Below are positions 1-9,082 of a stretch of 64,000 nt of DNA, in pieces (the first letter of the stretch is position 1; each line of letters begins with the position of its first letter). Below the pieces are notes generated by a model. The model did no database searches. It had not been told where the DNA came from and was given only the letters and a program-made list of their open reading frames with translations. The stretch is from the NCBI GenBank assembly GCA_964513925.1, contig CAZENR010000007.1, positions 21,469 through 85,468 of the forward strand, read 5' to 3'. Source of the stretch: DAORHV01 sp964513925 (GTDB lineage: Bacteria > Patescibacteriota > Gracilibacteria > Peribacterales > Peribacteraceae). The translations under genes and the position numbers were made by a program.

Positions 1-43
1 AGACGGCAGGGAATGTGCTGACATTCTCGCTTCCCCTTCCTTC

Positions 44-1363
44 ATGCGCAACATCCTCATTCGTGGCGGCACAGTTGTTCAGCCTTCCGGTCAAGGCATT
101 GCCGATGTACTGGTGCAACAAGGCAAGATTGTTTCCATCGGACAGAACATTGGAGCGCCGAAGGATGTTTCGCTTATCGATGCTGCGGGAATGTGGGTGT
201 TGCCGGGCCTGATCGACTGCCACGTACATTTCCGCGAACCGGGCTTTGAGTATAAGGCAACCATGGCAACCGAGGCGGCATCGGCAGTGGCCGGAGGCGT
301 GACCACCGTCTGCGAAATGCCGAACACCAATCCGCCGACGGTTACCGTTGCGGCGCTGGCAGACAAAATCCGTCGTGCAAGCGCCATCGATGATTGCGAT
401 TTACGATTTTATTTTGGCATCACCGCAGAGGCGCACCTGTTTGCTTTGCGAGAGCTGTGGACAGCGGAGTCCGCGGAACTGGTACGGCTGAAGGGGGGCT
501 GCTGCGGAGTGAAGTTGTACTTGGATCACTCCACCGGCAACCAAAAAGTAGACGGCGGCATTGTGGAAGACATTTTCCGCACCTGTTTCGAACTTGGTGT
601 CCCGCTTATTGCGCACTGCGAAGATCCGGACATGAATACGGCTGCAGCCAAGCAAAACACATCTACAGACGTTGCCACGCACTCTTCCATGCGCCCACCC
701 GAATCGGAAGCTGCATCCATTACCTATGCTATTGGTCTTAGCCGCAAGATTGGCACACCCCTGCATATTGCCCACCTTTCCACCAAGCAAGGCATTGCAC
801 TTGTAGCTGCGGCAAAAAAAGACGGTTTACCCATCACCTGCGAGGTGGCGCCACACCATCTATTCCTTACCGTCGACGACTACGCTTCGCTCCAAGCCAA
901 GGCGAAAATGAATCCCCCCATTCGCACTGCCGAGCACCGCGATGCGCTCTGGGCTGGCATTGCCGACGGTACGGTGGATTGCATCGCCACCGATCATGCT
1001 CCTCATACTCTTGAGGAAAAAACAAAGGGCCTGCAATCCGCAAGCGGCGTCCCCGGCGTAGAGACTATGCTGCCGCTGTTACTCACGGTTGCCTCGGGGA
1101 AATGGCCGCACCCAACATCGAGCAAGCCTGCAACGCTGCCTGCGCTTACAGCAGCGGATATTGCTCGGCTCTGCCATACCAATCCCAATCGCATTTTCAA
1201 GCTCGGCAAGCAGGGGATCGTTGCAGGGGCGGCTGCCGACATCATTGTGGTAGACCCGAAAAAAACATGGCAAATTCATGCTGCTGCACTGCACTCGAAA
1301 TGTGCCTGGACTCCGTTCGAGGGATGGAATGTCATCGGCGCGGTTCTCAGCGACGTCGGCTAG
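44..1363 (+). CDS. pyrC: Dihydroorotase, class I type
   Basis: Cytosolic zinc amidohydrolase of de novo pyrimidine synthesis (carbamoyl aspartate to dihydroorotate). The 439-residue protein shows the signature HVHFREPG near residue 61, EMPNTNP, an internal GVKLY segment that could supply the carbamylated Lys, and ATDHAPHT near residue 312, all typical of the class I family at normal length. The ATG follows a C/T-rich leader (CTTCCCCTTCCTTC) with no Shine-Dalgarno site. Its stop codon overlaps the stop of the convergent gene at 1360-2043 in a shared CTAG. Its presence with purH suggests that nucleotides are at least partly made de novo. Confidence 0.95.
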   Translation: MRNILIRGGTVVQPSGQGIADVLVQQGKIVSIGQNIGAPKDVSLIDAAGMWVLPGLIDCHVHFREPGFEYKATMATEAASAVAGGVTTVCEMPNTNPPTVTVAALADKIRRASAIDDCDLRFYFGITAEAHLFALRELWTAESAELVRLKGGCCGVKLYLDHSTGNQKVDGGIVEDIFRTCFELGVPLIAHCEDPDMNTAAAKQNTSTDVATHSSMRPPESEAASITYAIGLSRKIGTPLHIAHLSTKQGIALVAAAKKDGLPITCEVAPHHLFLTVDDYASLQAKAKMNPPIRTAEHRDALWAGIADGTVDCIATDHAPHTLEEKTKGLQSASGVPGVETMLPLLLTVASGKWPHPTSSKPATLPALTAADIARLCHTNPNRIFKLGKQGIVAGAAADIIVVDPKKTWQIHAAALHSKCAWTPFEGWNVIGAVLSDVG

Positions 1364-2043
1364 GTCGGCCGAGGCCTTTCAGGACTGGCTATGCTCGCGG
1401 GAGCAGCTACGGGCGCACCTGGCATACCGCCGAGTAGCCCTGGCGGCAGTCCTGGCATGCCGCTTGGGACACCCGCTGGCGGCGACAAAGGCCCCGCAGA
1501 TGCTTTTGTCTGTGCCTCGACGCCCGCTTTTGTTTCGGCGGCAGTTTTAGCTTTCGTATCGGCTTCTTGTTTTCCTTTCGTTTCGGACTCCAGTGGGGCC
1601 TGGCTTCCCAAACGCTGGGTGCACTCTGCCGCAAGCCGCGAAAGCGATTCCTCATCGCGTAGTAAGTGGCTGGCGTGCGCCGTACCGCGGCGCTCCGGGA
1701 ATAGTCGCAAGAAGAACCGTCGTTTGGCAGCAGTACCTACATTGACGATTGCGGCATTGATCTCCGAGCCCATCGGACGCCTGCGCATGGATGGCAATTC
1801 GAATCCAAACATCGAAAACTTAGGCTTAGGCGGCAGGACGCTGGGCGAGATAAACACGCGAAAACCCCGAGGCTGCACACGCGAGACGGATACATCGGCG
1901 TCTTGCAATGTGCGGCCGAATGCCTGGCTCAAAGCGGTTTTTATGCGCGCCTGCGCGTCACTCATTTCTTTTTGCGCTTCCGCGTTACGCTCCGCAGTTT
2001 GCCTTGCCGCTGTATCGGAGCGACCGCCGAGAATATCGAACAT
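1360..2043 (-). CDS. Hypothetical protein with Ala/Lys/Thr- and Pro/Gly-rich tail
   Basis: A 227-residue protein I do not recognise. Residues 1-60 look helical and charged, with Ala/Glu/Gln runs. A folded-looking middle part (60-150) contains the hydrophobic/Arg stretch FFLRLFPERR. The last 70 residues are low complexity: Lys/Glu/Thr-Ala repeats, then a Pro-Gly-Met tail. No membrane segment is obvious. An antisense ORF of similar length exists, but this frame has more protein-like composition and sits 51 nt behind the HAD phosphatase gene on the same strand, so the two may be co-transcribed. Confidence 0.6.
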   Translation of the reverse strand: MFDILGGRSDTAARQTAERNAEAQKEMSDAQARIKTALSQAFGRTLQDADVSVSRVQPRGFRVFISPSVLPPKPKFSMFGFELPSMRRRPMGSEINAAIVNVGTAAKRRFFLRLFPERRGTAHASHLLRDEESLSRLAAECTQRLGSQAPLESETKGKQEADTKAKTAAETKAGVEAQTKASAGPLSPPAGVPSGMPGLPPGLLGGMPGAPVAAPASIASPERPRPT

Positions 2044-2094
2044 AGAAAGAAGGGTATCGCATCAGTATACCACGTTTTCACCAGCTAGAGAACG

Positions 2095-2733
2095 TTAAGC
2101 CGACAAGCGCTGATGTAGTTCCGGCAGCGACCGCACCACGAAGTCCGCCTCGGCAATGGCTTGCTTCGGCGTATGGCCGGTGACAATGCAGCAACTGGTC
2201 ATGCCGGCAGCTTTTGCCGCGCCGACATCGAACATCTGGTCCCCGACGTACAGACACCGGGAAGGTTCCACCTGCAGGCTGTCGGCAGCCAACAGCAACC
2301 CATGGGGGTGCGGTTTGTGGAAATCCCCCAAATCGTCTGCGGTTACCAATCTGTCGACGTGGGCGGTGACGTCCAGCAATTCGTCGATAGCATCCACGTA
2401 TCGCTTCCATGAACCGGTCACAATTGCGGAGGGGCGGTCCTGAATGGAGCGCAGCAGCTCCGTCGCGCCGGCATAGAACACCGTATGCTGCCGCAGCAGT
2501 TCGCAGTATGCGTCATCGCGCTTCGTGCGCAGTGCAGGTACCTGCTTTTCCGTTCCTCCAACCCGTAAAATCCATTCATTGAACGATGTCCCCATGGGGT
2601 ATAGACGGTCAAAATCCTGCTCCGAAAACTTCAGCCCGCCATGTTCTATGGCCTGAATGCAGGCGCGCTTGTAGAGGTTGATGGTATCAACCAGGGTGCC
2701 GTCGAGATCAAAGAGAATGGCATCGTAAGTCAT
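2095..2733 (-). CDS. HAD-superfamily phosphatase (phosphoglycolate phosphatase-like)
   Basis: A 212-residue haloacid dehalogenase-type hydrolase. Motif I is DLDGTLVDT at residues 9-17 (nucleophile plus acid/base Asp), motif II is IVTGS near 105, the motif III Lys lies in DFHKPHP, and motif IV is GDQMFD near residue 167. A helical cap is inserted between motifs I and II, as in the beta-phosphoglucomutase/Gph subfamily. The substrate cannot be told from sequence; phosphoglycolate or another small phosphoester is likely. It precedes the 1360-2043 gene. Confidence 0.85.
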   Translation of the reverse strand: MTYDAILFDLDGTLVDTINLYKRACIQAIEHGGLKFSEQDFDRLYPMGTSFNEWILRVGGTEKQVPALRTKRDDAYCELLRQHTVFYAGATELLRSIQDRPSAIVTGSWKRYVDAIDELLDVTAHVDRLVTADDLGDFHKPHPHGLLLAADSLQVEPSRCLYVGDQMFDVGAAKAAGMTSCCIVTGHTPKQAIAEADFVVRSLPELHQRLSA

Positions 2734-2785
2734 GGGTGCAAAAGCCTAGCACAGAGACGAGAAGAGGCGGAGGGTTTTCCCGAAA

Positions 2786-2850
2786 AAGATTCCGCGGGTC
2801 CCAAAGACTCCACGACCCCCTTTCAGGAATCCATGGAGTCAGGGAGTCTC
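2786..2850. repeat. Intergenic GGAATCC/GGAGTC inverted repeat, copy A
   Basis: Lies just past the stop of the RNase J gene. GACTCC at 2806-2811 can pair with GGAGTC at 2835-2840, and GGAATCC lies between. Similar words recur at 7051-7087, 29762-29790 and 31213-31243, each next to a gene 3' end, so this may be a terminator-like element family. Confidence 0.45.
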
Positions 2851-2860
2851 GCAGTCTTCG

Positions 2861-4834
2861 TTACACCTCGATGATGATCGGCATGATCATGGGTTCGCGA
2901 TCAAGCTTGCGGCGGAACATATGGAACAATGCGCCGTTCACTTCGCGTTTTAAAGCGCTGATGTTCTTTTCGCCGCGACCTACGGCCTCTTCGTATGCTT
3001 TGCGGATGCACGCAGTTGCTTCTTTTTGAATACTCAACTGTTCGGAGCCGTAAATGAGTCCGCGCGAGAGTAGCAGCGGGTCGGACACCAGGCGCATGGA
3101 TTCGGCGTAGACCTTTAACACCACCACGAACATGCCGGCGTTACTCATAATGCGCCGGTCGTCCAAAATGCGCTGGCCGTCGCCGCCGGTACCGCGGCCA
3201 TCAATAATGATGTCGTTGGCAGGCAGCTTGGTCTTGGACTTGCGAGCATTGCCTTGCTGGTCGAATTCCAAAATTTCGCCGTTGACCATCAAGTGGATTT
3301 GGTTGTCCGAATACCCAATGGAACGAGCCAAATCGCCGTGAGCGGCGCGCATGTATGGCTCGCCGTGCTCCGGGATAACGTGCTTGGCGCGCACCAAGCG
3401 GTGCATGAGCAGAATGTCGTTTTGGTAGCCGTGCCCAGTGGTGTGCAATGCCAACTCCTGGTTGGTAAGCACCCTGGCGCCGAGCAGGTTTAAGTTGTTG
3501 ACGACTTTTGCCACCGCGCGCTCGTTGCCCAAGATGGGGTTGGAGGAGAGGATGACGGTGTCACCCTTCTTCACGCGGACGTGCTGGTGGATACCCAGGC
3601 CCATGCGTGCCAAGCTGGCGCGCTCTTCGCCTTGCGATCCGGTGGTAAGAATAACCACTTCGCGGTCGGGGATTTTATCCATGCCCGGGCCGACTTTGCG
3701 AATAAGCCCGCGCGGTACCTGGATGTATCCCAAATTCTGAGCGATCTCGATGTTCTGCTCCATGGAGCGGCCCGAGACGTAGATTTTGCGGTTTAAGGTT
3801 TTTGCATGCTCGATCACCTGTGCCAGGCGGTTGAGCAGCGAGCTGAACGTGGAAATGATGAGGCGCCCCTTTGCGTCGCGCATCAGGTTGTAGAGCGTCT
3901 CGGAAATCACCTTTTCGCTCAGCGAGTTGCCCGGCTTTGTTGCGTTCGTCGAGTCGGCGATGATGGCAAGCACGCCCTTCTCGCCCAGTTCGGCCAACCG
4001 CTGAAAGTCTGCGGGCGGCTCGTTCATGGGCGTTAAGTCGAATTTAAAGTCGCCGGTGTGCACGATGGTTCCGTACGGCGTGTGAATGGCGATGGCGGCC
4101 GAGTCGGGAATCGAGTGCGTCACGCGCAAGAATTCGATGGAGACCTTGCCCAGCTGAATCTGCTTGCCGAATTCCGCAACGTGCATGCGGGTTTTGGACG
4201 TCAGTTTTTCTTCGTCCAGGCGCTTACGCACGAAGCCCATGGTGAGCTTAGTGCCGTAGCACGGCGGAAAGTGCAGCGTAGGTAACAGGTGTTGCACGGC
4301 ACCAATGTGGTCCAAGTGACCGTGGGTGAAGAGCACCGCCTTAATGCGGTTCTCTTTGCCGCGCAGACAGGAGACGTCCGGAATCAGGTAGTCGATACCC
4401 GGCATATCCTCTTCTGGGAACTGTAATCCCAAATCAATGATGTACAGATCGCCGTCGACATCGACGACGAAGCAGTTGCGGCCCACTTCCTCGAACCCGC
4501 CGAGCGGATAGAGTCGAAGGCCTTTTCCTGTCCCCGGGCCGCGTTGCGGCTGCGAAGACTGGCGGGGCTGGTGACCCCCTTGGCGCGAGTGGTTTCCCTG
4601 TCGCGGTTGGTGCGGAGCGCGCTGGCTCTGCGAATGTTTTTGCACCGGGCTTGGTTGACGTGGAGCGGCAGACGGATCTGGCGCGGGTTGCTGTTGAGGT
4701 ACGACCGGTGTGTCGTTCTCCCCACCTGCAATCTTCTTCATCCACTCATGAACTGTTTTCACTGTGTTTGAATAATGGTAGAAAATTAGAACTGTCTCCA
4801 TCGTACTCTTGCAAAGCATTCTTGGCAATGCCAT
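2861..4834 (-). CDS. rnj: Ribonuclease J family metallo-beta-lactamase RNase
   Basis: RNA maturation and decay nuclease (5'-3' exo- and endonuclease activity in the family). The metal site motif THGHLDHIG is clear, followed by HSIPDS, HTGDFKFD and the C-terminal PEHGEP; the beta-CASP region and C-terminal domain are present. Before the catalytic core is a disordered extension of about 80 residues rich in Gln, Pro, Arg and His. The start is uncertain: the first ATG (4834) lies 9 nt after a TAACTA box with TTGTTG 17 nt further upstream, but GTG 4762 or ATG 4741 would also give a full core. Confidence 0.92.
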   Translation of the reverse strand: MALPRMLCKSTMETVLIFYHYSNTVKTVHEWMKKIAGGENDTPVVPQQQPAPDPSAAPRQPSPVQKHSQSQRAPHQPRQGNHSRQGGHQPRQSSQPQRGPGTGKGLRLYPLGGFEEVGRNCFVVDVDGDLYIIDLGLQFPEEDMPGIDYLIPDVSCLRGKENRIKAVLFTHGHLDHIGAVQHLLPTLHFPPCYGTKLTMGFVRKRLDEEKLTSKTRMHVAEFGKQIQLGKVSIEFLRVTHSIPDSAAIAIHTPYGTIVHTGDFKFDLTPMNEPPADFQRLAELGEKGVLAIIADSTNATKPGNSLSEKVISETLYNLMRDAKGRLIISTFSSLLNRLAQVIEHAKTLNRKIYVSGRSMEQNIEIAQNLGYIQVPRGLIRKVGPGMDKIPDREVVILTTGSQGEERASLARMGLGIHQHVRVKKGDTVILSSNPILGNERAVAKVVNNLNLLGARVLTNQELALHTTGHGYQNDILLMHRLVRAKHVIPEHGEPYMRAAHGDLARSIGYSDNQIHLMVNGEILEFDQQGNARKSKTKLPANDIIIDGRGTGGDGQRILDDRRIMSNAGMFVVVLKVYAESMRLVSDPLLLSRGLIYGSEQLSIQKEATACIRKAYEEAVGRGEKNISALKREVNGALFHMFRRKLDREPMIMPIIIEV

Positions 4835-5030
4835 TTTGTCGCATAGTTATTTTTTTGGCTTATTTACAACAAAAAATTAGCAATAAAAATTTGTTGTGCT
4901 TCTCCAATCGGCGAGACAGTGCCTGGTTGTGGCCCTGCATAGGCGTGCAATCTGCGATGCCGGAAAGATTCCACTTGTCGAGTTGGCCTTCTTGCTCCAA
5001 GCGCCCTGCGCGTGTAGCCTCCTTGCCTGT
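4835..5030. promoter_or_regulatory. Divergent AT-rich intergenic promoter region
   Basis: Lies between RNase J and the pseudophosphatase gene. On the minus strand TTGTTG-17-TAACTA points at RNase J. An inverted repeat ACAACAAA/TTTGTTGT (about 4866-4894) is centred in the AT-rich core and could be an operator. The plus-strand leader is long and ends in a C/T-rich tract before ATG 5031. Confidence 0.4.
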
Positions 5031-7046
5031 ATGAAACTGGAAGTTTCTACAGGACAGACCAAGGCTCCGTCCGACACAGTTCTTGTGCCGGTCGTACTCG
5101 GTGACGGCAAGGACGATCGCGTGTTCCTTTTGCTGCACACCGAAGGCAAATCCGATGGTACGGATCATCTGCGCCAAGAATGTCTGAACGTATTAAAGCA
5201 TGGCGTGATGGAGGGAGAAGGCGATGCGTATACCCGCCTGGAGAGCGCTCTCAAGGAGTTAAACGGCTTACTGAAGGGCTTTTTGCTGAGCAACGCGGTC
5301 AGCGACGTCCACGCCATTGTCGGCGTGCTCGAGCAAAACGGGAATTTGCACTTGTCGCACATCGGACGCAGCGAGGCATACCTGGTACGCGATGGATCCG
5401 CTGCGCAAATTACCGAGTATTCGCGCGGCAAGCCGCCACAGGCCTTCATGCACATTGTCAGCGGACCGGTGCAGGAGCGTGATCACATTATTCTCAGTAC
5501 GCAGCGTGTACTGCGCGCAATTACCCCGGCTCAACTGGCCCAAATCGTTGCGAGAGGAGGGGATGTCGTGAAGGCGATTGCAGCCCAGCTGGAAGCAGAA
5601 CGCGAGGTAGCATGCGTCGCACATCTTGCCATTCATGGACAGGGTGCTGCCGCAACGACGTCCAAAGCTGCTTCCCGTGCAAGAATGCCCGTGCAACGCG
5701 AGCGATCTCGCCGCAATGCCACACCCGTCAGTGCCGTGCTGAGCAAGCTTCGGGGTTTGCCGCTGCCTTCCATTAAGGCTCCGGCCGGTCTGCATGCCGC
5801 TGTAAAAGGAAGGGCCAAGCAGGCGCGTTCCCAGCTCAACTCGCTCGTGAGTAAGTTTGCCGCCGATTTACATGATCCGGCACGCAAGCGCCGCGCGCAC
5901 CTCTTGCTGCTTGCGGGAGCGGCCGCGGTGTTCCTGATTGTCTGGATGACTATCCAGCTTTCGCTTTCCAGCCAAAAGAGCCAGAACCGCGGAGAGCTGG
6001 CCTCGCTGGTGCAGCAGATCAACGCCGATATCGCCACTGCCGACAACAGGCAACTTGCCGGAGACACCGACAGCGCAAACGCCATTTTGCAGCGCGCAGA
6101 AGATCGCGCCCGCCAAGTCATGAGCAACGAGAGCGGCCTGTTCCGCAGCGAGGCGCTGGAGCTACTCGACCGCATTAAATCCAAGCGCGAGGAAATGAAT
6201 AAAGTTGTCCGCGTGGTGCCGCCGCGCGTTATGGCGAACCTCAGCGCGAAAAAGGCGGATATTGTCGCACAGGGTTTCATGGGCCTGCCGAACGGCGAGT
6301 TCATTGTCTACGACAGGCAGGACTTGTACCGGGTTTCGCTGAACACCGTCGAGCCCAGCGATCGCATTTCCACGGAAGAACTCCTGCTGGAAGGCGTGGT
6401 GTTCCCGCGCTTCCAGAGTCGCGTGTTCCTTACGACGGGCAACAGCATCATCGAGCTCATTAACGGTCAGCCGATCACCATGAAGACCGAAGATCCCGCC
6501 GGCTGGGTAACCGGCGTGGATATGAAGACATACCTGCGCTATCTCTACATCTTGGCCCCGGAGCGCAAACAAATTTACAAGTACGAGCGCCTCTCCAGCC
6601 GCTACGGACCGCCTGCGGAGTACAACGTGAACGGCGATCTCTCCGGCGCGCTGGATATGACCATCGTCGGTCCCGTATACGTTCTGAAGGACGTGTCGGT
6701 AGGCAAGAACCCCGGCGAGCCGGGCACGCGAGAGGTGCTGAAGCTGCTGCGTGGAGAAAAGCAGCCGTTTGCCATTCGAAACCTGCCGCCAGGTGCTTTG
6801 GACGGAGTGACCAAGATCTTCAAATCTTCGACAAACGGTAACTTCTACTTCATGGACCCGGACAACCGCCGTGTCGTGGTAACCACCAACGATGGCGACT
6901 TGGGTGACTCGCTGTACCTGAAGCAGTTTGTTCTCGAGTCCGATCAAGTGGGTAAGCTGAAGGATATCTTCGTGGATGATAATGACACCCGCCTGTACGT
7001 ACTGGATGAGAAGAAGGTGTACGTGATTGATTTGCAGGCCAACTAA
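5031..7046 (+). CDS. Membrane-anchored PP2C-like (pseudo)phosphatase with C-terminal propeller-like domain
   Basis: A 671-residue protein starting at ATG 5031; the frame is open further upstream but there it has no conserved sequence. Residues 1-205 resemble the PPM/PP2C phosphatase fold (HIGRSEAYLVRDG corresponds to the usual GDSRAYL strand). The metal-binding Asp motifs (DGMGG, SDG, DN) are missing, so phosphatase activity is doubtful. A basic linker follows, then one transmembrane helix (about 290-310), a helical segment rich in Gln/Asp, and from about 420 a beta-rich region with propeller-like blades, presumably outside the membrane. This layout suggests a cytoplasmic-to-surface sensor or scaffold. 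Confidence 0.7.
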   Translation: MKLEVSTGQTKAPSDTVLVPVVLGDGKDDRVFLLLHTEGKSDGTDHLRQECLNVLKHGVMEGEGDAYTRLESALKELNGLLKGFLLSNAVSDVHAIVGVLEQNGNLHLSHIGRSEAYLVRDGSAAQITEYSRGKPPQAFMHIVSGPVQERDHIILSTQRVLRAITPAQLAQIVARGGDVVKAIAAQLEAEREVACVAHLAIHGQGAAATTSKAASRARMPVQRERSRRNATPVSAVLSKLRGLPLPSIKAPAGLHAAVKGRAKQARSQLNSLVSKFAADLHDPARKRRAHLLLLAGAAAVFLIVWMTIQLSLSSQKSQNRGELASLVQQINADIATADNRQLAGDTDSANAILQRAEDRARQVMSNESGLFRSEALELLDRIKSKREEMNKVVRVVPPRVMANLSAKKADIVAQGFMGLPNGEFIVYDRQDLYRVSLNTVEPSDRISTEELLLEGVVFPRFQSRVFLTTGNSIIELINGQPITMKTEDPAGWVTGVDMKTYLRYLYILAPERKQIYKYERLSSRYGPPAEYNVNGDLSGALDMTIVGPVYVLKDVSVGKNPGEPGTREVLKLLRGEKQPFAIRNLPPGALDGVTKIFKSSTNGNFYFMDPDNRRVVVTTNDGDLGDSLYLKQFVLESDQVGKLKDIFVDDNDTRLYVLDEKKVYVIDLQAN

Positions 7047-7050
7047 GAAG

Positions 7051-7087
7051 AGATTCCGGGGACTCCCTGGATTCCATGAGTCCAAGG
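7051..7087. repeat. Intergenic GGACTCC/GGATTCC inverted repeat, copy B
   Basis: Starts right after the stop of the upstream gene. GGACTC (7060-7065) pairs with GAGTCC (7078-7083). Same word family as the elements at 2786, 29762 and 31213. A hairpin terminator role is possible but there is no U-run. Confidence 0.45.
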
Positions 7088-7113
7088 CATGCCAGATGCG
7101 GTATCCTGCGTGC

Positions 7114-7497
7114 ATGCGAGTCATGATTTTCGGCACGTTCGACAAGTTTCACCCCGGACACGAGTTTGTGTTGCGGCAGGCGCTTAGCCGAGGGGAAACG
7201 ATTGTGATCGTTGCCCGCGACGCCAATGTGCAGCGAATTAAGGGGAAGTTGCCAAAGTACGATGAGCGCGTGCGTTCAGCGGCCATTCGCACCGCGTTCC
7301 CCGATGCCACCGTGCGACTGGGCGACGAATCCGGCGACTTTCTCGCGCCCATTCGCAAGTTTTCTCCCGATATCATTCTGCTGGGGTACGACCAGCAATT
7401 GCCGCCGGGGGTACAAGCAAAAGATTTTCCGTGCGCTGTTGAGCGCCTAGAGGCCTTTGAGCCACAGAAATACAAAAGCAGCTTGCTTGACAACTAA
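7114..7497 (+). CDS. Cytidylyltransferase-like nucleotidyltransferase (RibL/FAD synthase-like)
   Basis: A 127-residue single-domain nucleotidyltransferase. GTFDKFHPGH at residues 6-15 is the HxGH nucleotide-binding motif. ARD, RIKGKLPKYD and LGDESGDF, followed by PDIILLGYDQ, match the small archaeal-type FAD synthase (RibL) pattern better than glycerol-3-phosphate cytidylyltransferase. ATG 7114 was chosen because the motif begins immediately after it and a GTATCCT box lies only 6 nt upstream, implying a leaderless mRNA. The exact substrate (FMN or another phosphate ester) is inferred. Confidence 0.75.
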   Translation: MRVMIFGTFDKFHPGHEFVLRQALSRGETIVIVARDANVQRIKGKLPKYDERVRSAAIRTAFPDATVRLGDESGDFLAPIRKFSPDIILLGYDQQLPPGVQAKDFPCAVERLEAFEPQKYKSSLLDN

Positions 7498-7517
7498 GGC
7501 TTGCAGAAGCCGTTTCC

Positions 7518-7546
7518 TTGCGAATTTTGCGTGGTTTTGGTACAAT
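7518..7546 (+). promoter_or_regulatory. Sigma70-type promoter TTGCGA-17-TACAAT
   Basis: Near-consensus -35 (7518-7523) and -10 (7541-7546) with a 17-nt spacer. It drives the small gene at 7575 through a short C/T-rich leader. Confidence 0.8.
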
Positions 7547-7574
7547 AGTAGAAATACTTTCCCCCATTCGTTCC

Positions 7575-7991
7575 ATGGCTGCAAAAGCTGCAACGAAGGT
7601 TCTGCTTACCAAAGAGGAGCAGGCTCTTCTGAAGAAGTTGGCGCCCAATGTTCAGGCGCTGTTTAAGGACCGTGTTGAGGCAGAAAGCCTCACCTCTTTC
7701 GAGACCGAAGAGGAGCTTGTAGAACGTATGAGCAAAGCATCGTACGAGCAGTATCCGGAAGTAAAAACGATGATGGAAAAGCTGGTGCAGAGCGGCGATA
7801 TGACCGATCTGAACTTAGAAAAACTTTCCGATGGAGCGCTGGATGTACTGCTATTCACCATTGGTGCCTGCGGTATTTCTGCGTTGATCGAACTTTCGCT
7901 GCAAGATTCTGTCGGCAAAGATGATGTTGAGGCTCTTGCAACCCTTTCCCTGGCCCGTCACCGCGTTCTTACGGTCAATTCTTCCAAGTAG
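7575..7991 (+). CDS. Hypothetical small acidic helical protein
   Basis: 138 residues, mostly helical, rich in Glu/Leu/Lys, with no membrane segment or signal peptide; not recognised. The ATG at 7575 follows TTTCCCCCATTCGTTCC, a pyrimidine leader that recurs at several starts in this window, and a strong promoter lies 29 nt upstream of it. The strong promoter suggests an abundant product. The next gene (8029) follows after 37 nt, so they may be co-transcribed up to the terminator at 8411. Confidence 0.75.
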   Translation: MAAKAATKVLLTKEEQALLKKLAPNVQALFKDRVEAESLTSFETEEELVERMSKASYEQYPEVKTMMEKLVQSGDMTDLNLEKLSDGALDVLLFTIGACGISALIELSLQDSVGKDDVEALATLSLARHRVLTVNSSK

Positions 7992-8028
7992 TCGGGCTTT
8001 TCCTTTCATTCGATTCCTCCCCCACAAC

Positions 8029-8397
8029 ATGGCTCACACCATTGAAGTTCTCCAAGACGCACCGGCAGAAAACCGCAACACCACCAAGAGTTTTTTGAAC
8101 AAGCACAAAGGAAAGATCCTTCTCGCGCTTGGCTTGATCGGCGGCACAGCCGGTTTATATGGCTTGGGTAAAGCCGGAATGGCCGGCTCCTTGGTTACTG
8201 GCGCCAACAACATCTTCATGAGAAATTCTCCTGAATGGCTAACGAAAGCCACGCGCCAAGTTTCCAGCGTCGCAGGCACTCGCGTTGTAAGTGCTATCGA
8301 TCGATTGCGTGGACTTCCTGCAAATGGCGGCTTCGGCAATCCAGCCGAAATCGTTCGCAAAAATATTGCCGAGGGCAGGCACCCTACCGAAGATTAA
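8029..8397 (+). CDS. Hypothetical small protein with one membrane segment
   Basis: 122 residues. One hydrophobic Gly-rich helix (about residues 29-50, ILLALGLIGGTAGLYGLG) follows a Lys-rich stretch, then a soluble tail. I do not recognise the family. ATG 8029 follows CCTCCCCCACAAC, the C-rich type of leader. It ends 13 nt before a strong intrinsic terminator. Confidence 0.7.
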   Translation: MAHTIEVLQDAPAENRNTTKSFLNKHKGKILLALGLIGGTAGLYGLGKAGMAGSLVTGANNIFMRNSPEWLTKATRQVSSVAGTRVVSAIDRLRGLPANGGFGNPAEIVRKNIAEGRHPTED

Positions 8398-8410
8398 TTT
8401 GCATGACTCA

Positions 8411-8433
8411 CCCCGCCGCTGGCGGGGTTTTTT
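8411..8433 (+). terminator. Intrinsic terminator
   Basis: CCCCGCC-GCT-GGCGGGG perfect 7-bp stem followed by six T. It ends the 7575-8397 unit and touches the recR stop on the other strand. Confidence 0.92.
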
Positions 8434-9028
8434 ATGCGTTTCTGCGCCCGGCCAATGCCTCGCGCAGGGTGATCTGGTCGGCGAATTCAATGTCTGCACC
8501 CATAGGCAATCCATGAGCCAGCCGCGTTACCTTCTGCACAGTTGTGCCCAACTGCTGCTTGATGAATGTTGCGGTGGCCTCGCCTTCCACATCCAAATTT
8601 GTAGCAATGATTACCTCATTTACGCTTCCAGATGCACAGCGGTCGACCAGCTCGCGCAGCTTTAGCTGCTCCGGCCCCATGCCGTCGATGGGGGACAGCA
8701 CGCCATGCAGTACGTGATACAGGCCTTTGTACCCGGATTTTTCAAAGGCGATGACTTCCAGCGGCTCTTCCACGACCAGAATGGTCGAAGCATCTCGCGA
8801 TGCATCCATGCATGTCGTGCAACGTTCATCGAGCGTGATCATTTGGCACTGCCTGCAGTAGCGAATATCGCTCTTCAGTGCCAACAGGGCGTTGCCCAAA
8901 GCCTCCGGCGATGCCTTGGATGACCGCAGGAGGTGGAAGGTCAGTCGTTCGGCAGATTTGGGGCCGATGCCCGGCAGCTTGCTGAATTCCTCCACGGCCT
9001 TGCGTATTTGCGGCGGCAATAAACTCAT
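8432..9028 (-). CDS. recR: Recombination mediator RecR
   Basis: 198 residues; works with RecO (RecF) to load RecA at single-strand gaps. Order: N-terminal helix-hairpin-helix (LPGIGPKSAERLTFHLL), zinc finger with CRQC and CTTC, Toprim domain with VVEEPLEV and the conserved GVLSPIDGMGP, and a C-terminal RLAHGLPMGADIEFAD segment typical of the family. The start at 9028 gives the usual MSLLPPQI... N-terminus; an in-frame extension upstream has no support. Downstream of smpB on the same strand (54-nt gap). Confidence 0.97.
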   Translation of the reverse strand: MSLLPPQIRKAVEEFSKLPGIGPKSAERLTFHLLRSSKASPEALGNALLALKSDIRYCRQCQMITLDERCTTCMDASRDASTILVVEEPLEVIAFEKSGYKGLYHVLHGVLSPIDGMGPEQLKLRELVDRCASGSVNEVIIATNLDVEGEATATFIKQQLGTTVQKVTRLAHGLPMGADIEFADQITLREALAGRRNA

Positions 9029-9082
9029 GCCGCTGCATGGTAAGGCCGAATGCAAAAATACACACCCTGAAATCAAGTCGTA

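Noticed and set aside
1391..2098. 235-residue plus-strand ORF opposite the 1360-2043 gene
   Set aside because: Less plausible composition, starts inside the overlap region and has no promoter; the minus frame is preferred, though not certain.
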